A DNA stretch of 64,000 nucleotides, from contig NZ_SCVD01000040.1 of assembly GCF_004297125.1 (NCBI RefSeq), forward strand, positions 1-64,000. The letters run 5' to 3'. A program made the translations under genes and the position numbers. Shown in pieces: positions 42,858-48,851 of this stretch. The notes below the pieces were generated by a model. The model saw only the letters and a program-made list of their open reading frames with translations. It was not told the DNA's origin and did not search any database. The stretch comes from Phenylobacterium sp. GTDB taxonomy: Bacteria; Pseudomonadota; Alphaproteobacteria; Caulobacterales; Caulobacteraceae. The first letter of the stretch is position 1, and every line of letters begins with the position of its first letter.

Positions 42858-44099
42858 ATGCGGCGGCTCACTCTCGCACTTCTCTGCGCGACCTACCTCT
42901 GCCTCTCGCTGATCATAGCGTTGAGCCTCTGGCGCAACGGCATGGGCTGGGGCGTGGCCATCTCGTCCATGATGGGCTGCTTCGGCGTCTGCCTGGCGTC
43001 CCATGGCATGATCATGCGCTTCCTGGAGATGCGCGAGATCCGCGGCGAGGTGGAAGCCGTGCGCGACGCCCACCGCATCCTGCTGGACCAGGTGGTGCGC
43101 ATCGACGGCCGGGTGACCCAGATCGCGGGCGTGGTCGACGCCGACAAGTCCCGCTCGCAGGAGCTGACCGGCGAGGTCCACCTGCTGGAAAAGCTGGTCC
43201 ACAAGATGAGCCGCCGGTTCGACGAGCCGCAGGCGCCCTACCTCGCCGCCCGCGGCGGCCACGACATGCGCCAGCCCCGCGGCATGATGGAGATCGTCCG
43301 CGAGGCGCTCGCCGAGAACCGGGTCGACCTCTACCTGCAGCCGGTCGTCGGCCTGCCGCAGCGCAAGACGGTCTTCTACGAAAGCTATTCGCGTCTGCGC
43401 GACGCCACCGGCCAGGTGATCATGCCGGCCGAGTACCTCTCGGTCGCCGAGCCCGCCGGCCTGGTCACCGCCATCGACAACCTGCTGCTGTTCCGCTGCG
43501 TGCAGATCGTCCGGCGCCTGGCGCGCCAGGACCGCCGCGTGGGCATCTTCTGCAACATCTCGATGTCCAGCCTGGGCGACGACGAGTTCTTCCCGCAGTT
43601 CCTGGACCTGCTGCGCGCCAACCGCGACCTGTCGCCGGCCCTGGTGTTCGAGATCGGCCAGGCGGCGTTCGAGGGCCGCAACGCGGTCCAGGCCCGCAAC
43701 ATGGCCAAGCTGGCCGACCTGGGCTTCCGCTTCTCGATCGACAAGGTCACTAACCTCGACCTGGACCTTCAGGACCTGACCCGCGCCGACGTGAAGTTCG
43801 TGAAGGTGGCGGCCCAGACCCTGCTGGACGAACTCACCGAGGTGGACGACCGCCTCGTCCTGCGCTCCATGCCCGACCTGGCCGCCGAGGACTTCTCGCT
43901 CCTGCTGCGCCGCTACGGCGTCGATCTGGTTGTCGAGAAGGTGGAGAGCGAGCGCCAGGTGGTGGACATCCTCGACCTCGACATCCAGCTGGCCCAGGGC
44001 CACCTGTTCGGCGAGCCCCGCGCCATCAAGAATGACGTCCTGGCCGAAGCCGGCTCCCCGCCGTCCAACGTCGAACGCCTCCGCGTCCGCGCAGCTTAG
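42858..44099 (+). CDS. tipF: TipF-like membrane protein with EAL domain (c-di-GMP effector in flagellar assembly)
   Basis: A 413-residue protein: two N-terminal transmembrane helices (about 5-24 and 32-52), a coiled coil (about 55-120) and an EAL domain from about 143. The EAL signature is altered to YESYSRL (174-180), and other catalytic blocks are changed (GIFCNISMSSL, FEIGQAAFEG, RFSIDKVTN), so it is probably a c-di-GMP binder without hydrolysis. This layout is that of Caulobacter TipF, a flagellum-positioning and assembly factor. No flagellar genes lie adjacent, and an alternative is an unrelated degenerate EAL protein. Confidence 0.75.
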   Translation: MRRLTLALLCATYLCLSLIIALSLWRNGMGWGVAISSMMGCFGVCLASHGMIMRFLEMREIRGEVEAVRDAHRILLDQVVRIDGRVTQIAGVVDADKSRSQELTGEVHLLEKLVHKMSRRFDEPQAPYLAARGGHDMRQPRGMMEIVREALAENRVDLYLQPVVGLPQRKTVFYESYSRLRDATGQVIMPAEYLSVAEPAGLVTAIDNLLLFRCVQIVRRLARQDRRVGIFCNISMSSLGDDEFFPQFLDLLRANRDLSPALVFEIGQAAFEGRNAVQARNMAKLADLGFRFSIDKVTNLDLDLQDLTRADVKFVKVAAQTLLDELTEVDDRLVLRSMPDLAAEDFSLLLRRYGVDLVVEKVESERQVVDILDLDIQLAQGHLFGEPRAIKNDVLAEAGSPPSNVERLRVRAA

Positions 44100-44225
44100 G
44101 ACCACGGAAGACACGGAAGGGTCCGCGCGAGCGGGCCCTTTTTCGTTTCCACGGCGCCGTCAGGTTGTTACGAGCGCCCGCTACGCGGGAGGGCGTCTTC
44201 CGTGTCCTTCCTTGTTTTCCGTGGT
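44100..44225. repeat. Inverted repeat and terminator between tipF-like and HAD genes
   Basis: The ends are near-perfect inverted copies: ACCACGGAAGACACGGAAGG at 44101-44120 matches the complement of 44206-44225 at 18 of 20 positions. Inside, GGGTCCGC-GCGA-GCGGGCCC (44119-44138) is followed by TTTTT, a good rho-independent terminator. A CGCCCGC/GCGGGAGGGCG hairpin follows. The element ends 10 bp before the next start codon. Confidence 0.75.
44119..44143 (+). terminator. Rho-independent terminator after tipF-like gene
   Basis: Stem GGGTCCGC / GCGGGCCC (one G-T pair), loop GCGA, then TTTTT, 20 bp after the stop codon. Confidence 0.85.
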
Positions 44226-44234
44226 TCCCAATCC

Positions 44235-45098
44235 ATGACCTCCCCGACCCCGATCCAAGGGCTCTCCGAGCTCGCCGGCCGCTACGACGTGCTGCTCTGC
44301 GACGTCTGGGGCGTGATCCACAACGGCCGGGAGAGCTTCCCCGAGGCCTGCGCCGCCCTGGCGCGGTTCCGGGCCGAGGTCGGGCCGGTGATCCTGATCT
44401 CCAACGCGCCCCGCCCGCACCCGCCCGTCGTGGAGCAGCTCGACGCGCTGGGCGTACCCCGCGTCGCCTGGACGACGCTGGTCACCTCGGGCGACGCCAC
44501 CCGCCCGCTGCTGGCCGCACGCGCGCCCGGCCGAGTGTGGGCGATCGGCCCCGAGCACCAGAGCGTGCTCTACGGCGGCCTGGACCTCTCCATGGGCGGG
44601 CCGGAGGACGCGGACTTCATCTCGGTGACCGGTCCCTACGACGACGAGAACGACGAGCCGGGCGACTATCGCGATCGGTTCATCAGCTGCGTCGGGCGCG
44701 GCCTGGACCTGATCTGCGCCAACCCGGACATCGTCGTGCAGCGGGGCGACAGGCTGATCTACTGCGGCGGCGCGCTGGCCCAGCTGTACGAGAGCCTGGG
44801 CGGCCGGGCGATCATGGCCGGCAAGCCCTACGCCCCGATCTACGAGATGGCGCTGAAACAGGCGGAAGCCGAGCTGGGGCGACCGATCGACGCGGCCAGG
44901 GTGCTGTGCGTGGGCGACGGCCTGCCGACCGACGTGCGCGGCGCCAATGCCCGCGGGTTGGATATCTTGTTTGTGGCCAATGGGATACACGGCGCGGAGA
45001 CGGTGGGATCGGATGGTCTCGACATGGAGGTGATCGATGACCTCCTGCGGCAAGAAGGCCTACAGGCGACCTGGGCTATTCCCGATATGGCATGGTGA
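44235..45098 (+). CDS. HAD-superfamily class IIA phosphatase (TIGR01459 type)
   Basis: A 287-residue HAD hydrolase. Motif I is LLCDVWGVIHNG (about 21-32) with the nucleophile Asp; ISNAPRPHP is motif II; the class IIA cap follows; AGKPYAPIYEMAL gives the motif III Lys and VLCVGDGLPTDVRGANARGLD motif IV. It resembles NagD/PGPase-type sugar phosphatases; substrate unknown. The ATG at 44235 is used, since the frame further upstream to 44202 lies inside the inverted repeat. Confidence 0.9.
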   Translation: MTSPTPIQGLSELAGRYDVLLCDVWGVIHNGRESFPEACAALARFRAEVGPVILISNAPRPHPPVVEQLDALGVPRVAWTTLVTSGDATRPLLAARAPGRVWAIGPEHQSVLYGGLDLSMGGPEDADFISVTGPYDDENDEPGDYRDRFISCVGRGLDLICANPDIVVQRGDRLIYCGGALAQLYESLGGRAIMAGKPYAPIYEMALKQAEAELGRPIDAARVLCVGDGLPTDVRGANARGLDILFVANGIHGAETVGSDGLDMEVIDDLLRQEGLQATWAIPDMAW

Positions 45099-45179
45099 AC
45101 GGCGCGAGTCGCACCGCTGACGGCACGGGTCGGCGGGACGGGAGGCGCGCCGCAACAGCAGGCTGAGGGGGAATCCGCC

Positions 45180-45602
45180 GTGCGAGGACTGTATTTCGAT
45201 GACCTGACCGTCGGTCAGACGGCGGAGATGAGCCGTGTCGTGGGCGCCGCCGACATCGAGGCGTTCGCCGAGGTGTCCGGCGACCTGAACCCCGTCCATC
45301 TGGACGACGCCTACGCCAAGACCACCACCTTCGGGGAGCGGATCGCCCACGGCATGCTGTCGGGCGCCTATATCTCGGCCGTGCTGGGCACCCGCCTGCC
45401 GGGCCCCGGCGCGATCTACCTGTCGCAGTCGCTCAGGTTCCGCCGGCCGGTCAGGATCGGCGACCTGGTGGTGGCCAAGGTGACGGTCAAGGCCCTGGAC
45501 GAGGGACGCGGCCACGTGACCCTGGACACCGCCTGCGCGGTCAGCGGCAAGACCGTGGTCGATGGCGAAGCTCTAGTGATTGCGCCGCGCCGCCCCGCAT
45601 GA
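45180..45602 (+). CDS. MaoC-family (R)-specific enoyl-CoA hydratase (PhaJ-like)
   Basis: A 140-residue hot-dog-fold protein. The hydratase catalytic dyad is visible as Asp35 and His40 in SGDLNPVHLDDAYA, and FGERIAHGMLSGAYISAVLGT follows. Such enzymes hydrate trans-2-enoyl-CoA to (R)-3-hydroxyacyl-CoA, linking beta-oxidation to polyhydroxyalkanoate. The start is GTG at 45180 with GAGGGGGAA just upstream. 13 bp before ribF. Confidence 0.88.
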   Translation: MRGLYFDDLTVGQTAEMSRVVGAADIEAFAEVSGDLNPVHLDDAYAKTTTFGERIAHGMLSGAYISAVLGTRLPGPGAIYLSQSLRFRRPVRIGDLVVAKVTVKALDEGRGHVTLDTACAVSGKTVVDGEALVIAPRRPA

Positions 45603-45615
45603 CTTAAACGGGCGC

Positions 45616-46557
45616 ATGAAGCGCATCCGGGTCATTCGCGGTTGGAAGGATCTGTCTGAAAGCGACCGCGGCGCCGCCGTGGCCATGGGCAGTTTCGATG
45701 GCGTCCATCTGGGCCACCAGCAGGTGATCGAGCTGGCCGCGAGGGCCGCGAACGACCTGGGCGCGCCGCTGGGCGTGATCACCTTCGATCCCCACCCGCG
45801 CGTCTATTTCCGGCCCGACGAGCCGGCGTTCCGCCTGATGAAGACCGACCAGCAGGCGCGGGCGCTGGAAAAGCTGAACGTCGACATCCTGTACGTCCTG
45901 CCGCTCGAGGCCGAGCTGGCGGGCATGACCGACCGCGAGTTCGCGGCCCGCGTCCTTCACGACGGCCTGGGCGCGCGGCACGTGGCCGTCGGCTTCGACA
46001 ACTCGTTCGGCAAGGGCCGCACCGGGACGCCGGTCGCCATGCGGGCCTACGGCGGCGAAATGGGCTTCGGCGTCAGCGTGGCCGAGCCCGTGGGCGACCT
46101 GGACGGCGACAAGTTCTCGTCGACCGCCGTGCGCGAGGCGCTGCGCGAGGGTCGCCCGCAGGACGCGGCCGAGATCCTGGGCCGCCCGTTCGCCATCGAG
46201 GGGCCGGTGCAGCGCGGCCGCCAGCTGGGCCGCAAGCTGGGGTTCCCCACCGCCAACGTCGACCTGGGCGACTACGTCTCGCCGAAATTCGGGGTGTATG
46301 CGACGCGGACGCGCCTGTCGGACGGCCGCGAGTTCGCAGGCGTCGCCAACATCGGGATCAACCCCACGGTCCAGGGCGTGACGCGCCCATTGCTCGAAGT
46401 CTGGCTCTTCGACTTCGACGAGGACATCTACGACCGGGTGATCGAGACCGACCTGGTCGCGTTCCTGCGGCCCGAGGAGAAGTTCGACAGTCTGGAGATC
46501 ATGACCGAACAGGTGATGAAGGACGCCGAGCGGGCGCGGCAGGTCCTGGGGGTTTAG
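45616..46557 (+). CDS. ribF: Bifunctional riboflavin kinase / FAD synthetase
   Basis: Makes FMN and FAD from riboflavin and ATP. The 313-residue protein has the N-terminal nucleotidyltransferase domain (AVAMGSFDGVHLGHQQVI, FDPHPRVYF, SSTAVREALREG) and the C-terminal kinase domain (GRPFAIEGPVQRGRQLGRKLGFPTANV, then NIGINPTVQG). The ATG at 45616 gives the standard start. Stop overlaps the stop of the convergent cyanophycinase-like gene in TTAG. Confidence 0.96.
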   Translation: MKRIRVIRGWKDLSESDRGAAVAMGSFDGVHLGHQQVIELAARAANDLGAPLGVITFDPHPRVYFRPDEPAFRLMKTDQQARALEKLNVDILYVLPLEAELAGMTDREFAARVLHDGLGARHVAVGFDNSFGKGRTGTPVAMRAYGGEMGFGVSVAEPVGDLDGDKFSSTAVREALREGRPQDAAEILGRPFAIEGPVQRGRQLGRKLGFPTANVDLGDYVSPKFGVYATRTRLSDGREFAGVANIGINPTVQGVTRPLLEVWLFDFDEDIYDRVIETDLVAFLRPEEKFDSLEIMTEQVMKDAERARQVLGV

Positions 46558-47408
46558 CGCCCGTCCGCGGCCGTCTTGGCCGACAGGCTGTCCAGGTCGA
46601 AACGCTCGCCGGCCTTCAACAGGTAGTAGCGACCGCCGTTCGGCTGCTCCTTGCCGTCGTGGATGAAGACGTGGCCCACGCCGATCACCCCGAAGCTGTC
46701 GCGCCGGACCTCAATGGCTGTCGACTGGTCGATTCCGATGCCCAGCACGTCCGGGTGCTTCTCGACGACCGCGTCGAGATCGCTCTCGCGGTGGCGCGCC
46801 GTGACATGCTGGTCGATGGCCACGCCGCGCATGAGGCCGAAGCCCTGCTCGTAGCCGGGGGCCATCATGATCTCGTTGCCCGACCGCGCGCCGCGGACGA
46901 GGTAGGACGCCTGGATCGAAGCGCCCGCCGAGGTGCCGCCCACCACGCCGCCGCGCGCCAGCACGTTCTTGATCTCGGCCTCGGTGCGGGTGCCGGCATA
47001 GGAATCGACCAGGCGCCAGTGCCGTCCGCCGACGAACCAGACGGCGGTCGCCTTGGTCAGCGGATCCGCGAACGCGGCCGTGTCGGCCTGCGGCTTGTCC
47101 CGCGTGTGCAGGACTGTGAGGTTCGTGGCGCCCAAGTCCTTGAACATCTTCAGGCAGGCGCAGTCCTGGCCGTACGCGGCGTCCTCACCCGCGGTCGGGA
47201 TGACCACGATCCTCGCCTTGGGCCCGCCGGCCAGCGCGATGAACCGGCCGACGATCTCGGGCCCGAGCTTGCCGCCGCCGGCGATGATCAGCGTGCCCTT
47301 GTCCGGCCCACGCGGCTGGGGCGCCGCCTCGGCGGCCGGAGCCGTCGCGAGCATCAGGGCCGCGGCGAATGAAAGCACGGCTTTCGCCGGAAACAGGCGG
47401 ACGCGCAT
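46554..47408 (-). CDS. Exported cyanophycinase-like peptidase (S51 family)
   Basis: A 284-residue protein with a signal peptide (1-28, AEAA) and an S51 domain: LIIAGGGKLG (40-49), VIPTAGED (69-76), the nucleophile Ser160 in GGTSAGAS, and GIGIDQSTAIEVR with family acidic/Gln residues. Cyanophycinases cut multi-L-arginyl-poly-L-aspartate, and related S51 enzymes are alpha-aspartyl dipeptidases. No cyanophycin synthetase is in this window, so an extracellular scavenging role is likely. Overlaps ribF by 4 bp at the 3' end. Confidence 0.85.
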   Translation of the reverse strand: MRVRLFPAKAVLSFAAALMLATAPAAEAAPQPRGPDKGTLIIAGGGKLGPEIVGRFIALAGGPKARIVVIPTAGEDAAYGQDCACLKMFKDLGATNLTVLHTRDKPQADTAAFADPLTKATAVWFVGGRHWRLVDSYAGTRTEAEIKNVLARGGVVGGTSAGASIQASYLVRGARSGNEIMMAPGYEQGFGLMRGVAIDQHVTARHRESDLDAVVEKHPDVLGIGIDQSTAIEVRRDSFGVIGVGHVFIHDGKEQPNGGRYYLLKAGERFDLDSLSAKTAADGR

Positions 47409-47490
47409 CAGGGGACTCCACAGGCGGATGTCTCCACCTCTAGACCACCCAGTATTCCGGGAAATTTCAATCGCGCCGCGGGCCTGAGGC

Positions 47491-47748
47491 CTAGCGGGCG
47501 ACGGTGATGTCTTTGATCAGGGCCTGCACGGTCGGCTTGCCGCCGGCGTTCCACACGGCCTTCAGATAGGCCAAGGTGCGGGCCGCCGCGTCGTCCTGCT
47601 TCCACTCGCAGCCGTGGAACTGGCAGTTCTGGAACACGGGGGTCTCGCCGCCCGAATAGACCAGGCGACAGTCGCGGAATTCGCAGTCCGAGAAGGTCTC
47701 GCCGTCCAGGATGACGGTCTCGTGGTTGTAGGCGACGCCGCTCGGCAT
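47491..47748 (-). CDS. Small pentapeptide-repeat-like protein
   Basis: An 85-residue protein whose middle part (DCEFRDCRLVYSGGETPVFQNCQFHGCEW) has the C/F-x-x-C/F-x periodicity of a short pentapeptide-repeat beta-helix, followed by a helical C-terminus. It lies 8 bp downstream of a 55-residue gene on the same strand and is likely cotranscribed with it and the next small gene. Function unknown. Confidence 0.7.
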   Translation of the reverse strand: MPSGVAYNHETVILDGETFSDCEFRDCRLVYSGGETPVFQNCQFHGCEWKQDDAAARTLAYLKAVWNAGGKPTVQALIKDITVAR

Positions 47749-47756
47749 GGTGTCTC

Positions 47757-47924
47757 TCAGTTTTCGCCGGCGCTCGGGTCGCCCGGGCCGGCGCTGTTGG
47801 TTTCGGATTCGGCCCGGTCGCGCTCGCGCTGCTCGCGCTTGGCGCTGGCCTTCTCGGCCGTCTTGATGGCCTTCTGTCGATCGCGTTCCATGCGCTCGAA
47901 CTGGTAGTTCGGCTTGCGGGCCAT
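47757..47924 (-). CDS. Very small, highly charged protein (55 residues)
   Basis: A 55-residue protein starting MARKPNYQFERMERDRQKAI, then Lys/Arg/Glu-rich helix (KTAEKASAKREQRERDRAES) and a Gly/Pro/Ser tail. The N-terminal block looks like the small conserved alphaproteobacterial proteins that begin MARKPNYxFERxxR. No enzymatic motif. It lies 4 bp after the 75-residue gene and 8 bp before the pentapeptide-like gene, on the same strand. Short length makes this moderately certain. Confidence 0.65.
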   Translation of the reverse strand: MARKPNYQFERMERDRQKAIKTAEKASAKREQRERDRAESETNSAGPGDPSAGEN

Positions 47925-47928
47925 GCGG

Positions 47929-48156
47929 CTACTCCGTGTGCGCGGGATCCGCCTCGGCAGGCGGCGGTTCGACGGCGGCGGCCTGGTACGTCGCCGCGCA
48001 GATCGCTTCCAGATGGCCGCGGATGGCGCGGGGCGCCAGCAGCGCGTCGACGGCGCGGCAGCCGTCCGCCTTCAGGCGTTGCTTCAGCCCGGCGAGGTTG
48101 GGAGCCTGTCCCGAGCGAGCGAGCGCATAGGCGCGTTCAATGGTTGATGTGGTCAC
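47929..48156 (-). CDS. Small conserved hypothetical protein (75 residues)
   Basis: A 75-residue soluble protein starting MTTSTIERAYALARSG and containing LKQRLKADGC. The same N-terminal pattern (STIERAYxLARSG...RxLKAEG) is familiar from small alphaproteobacterial proteins of unknown role, usually free-standing. It is in line with two more small genes and 62 bp downstream of the cold-shock gene, so readthrough from cspA is possible. Confidence 0.75.
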   Translation of the reverse strand: MTTSTIERAYALARSGQAPNLAGLKQRLKADGCRAVDALLAPRAIRGHLEAICAATYQAAAVEPPPAEADPAHTE

Positions 48157-48218
48157 GGTCCAAGTGGAGGCGCCCGGCGGGCAGGTGCGGACCTGCTCGC
48201 CGGGCGCGCCCGTATTCC

Positions 48219-48428
48219 TTAGGCGGCTTGCAGTTGGCCGGCGGACATCTTGCCGCTGCGCTGGTCGCGCTCCAGTTCGAACTGGACCTTCTGGCCTTCG
48301 TTCAGCGAGCCGAGGCCCGCACGTTCGACGGCCGAGATGTGCACGAACACGTCGTTGCCGCCATCATCGGGTTGGATGAAGCCGAAGCCCTTGGTGGCGT
48401 TGAACCACTTAACAGTGCCGGTAGCCAT
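48219..48428 (-). CDS. cspA: Cold-shock protein (CspA family)
   Basis: Single cold-shock domain protein of 69 residues that binds single-stranded RNA and DNA. RNP1 (KGFGFI, 13-18) and RNP2 (VFVHI, 27-31) are intact, and MATGTVKWFNATKGFGFIQ is the canonical start. A long upstream region (48429 to about 48600) may act as a regulatory leader, as in cspA genes. Three small genes follow on the same strand. Confidence 0.95.
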   Translation of the reverse strand: MATGTVKWFNATKGFGFIQPDDGGNDVFVHISAVERAGLGSLNEGQKVQFELERDQRSGKMSAGQLQAA

Positions 48429-48851
48429 GATGTTTTGTCTTTCTAGTTCAAGTACTCACGCGTCCCGGGCGGGACGAGAGATCAAAATGTCGGAAAGGTC
48501 TTCAGGAAGTCCGGGCTCGATCCAAAGAACAAGCGTGGAGAGCAACCGAACCAAATCGATATTTGATGGCCCCTTATGTCACGATTTCCGCAGGGACGCC
48601 AGGATAATCGAAAGGCGGGCCGGTGCGGCCGTTTCGCAGCCGTCGCCCGGGGCCAGCAAATGCACCCGATGGCCGATCCTCGCAACCCCAGGGATGACGC
48701 CCCGCGCGCGCTCTGATAGAGCCGGCGCCATGTTTTCGGTTCGGACGAGCCTGCGAATTACCCGCCCGGCGTGACGCCGCGGTCGGTTCCGATCCAGTGC
48801 GCGCCGGGTATCACCCGCACCTCTAGTTTCCGAGCCAAGCTGGAAAGTTCC
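48429..48851. other. Divergent intergenic region between cspA and ileS
   Basis: A 423-bp region without a supported gene. On the minus strand the part adjoining cspA is less GC-rich and contains TGACATAAGG and AAATATCGATTTGG, likely promoter and leader of cspA. A CGTCCCGGGCGGGACG hairpin lies at about 48462-48477 in this leader. On the plus strand the ileS leader has no T-box or clear attenuator. Nothing else was seen. Confidence 0.4.

Noticed and set aside
48429..48851. T-box or riboswitch upstream of ileS
   Set aside because: No specifier loop, T-box sequence or terminator/antiterminator pair is visible, and T-boxes are not expected in Alphaproteobacteria.
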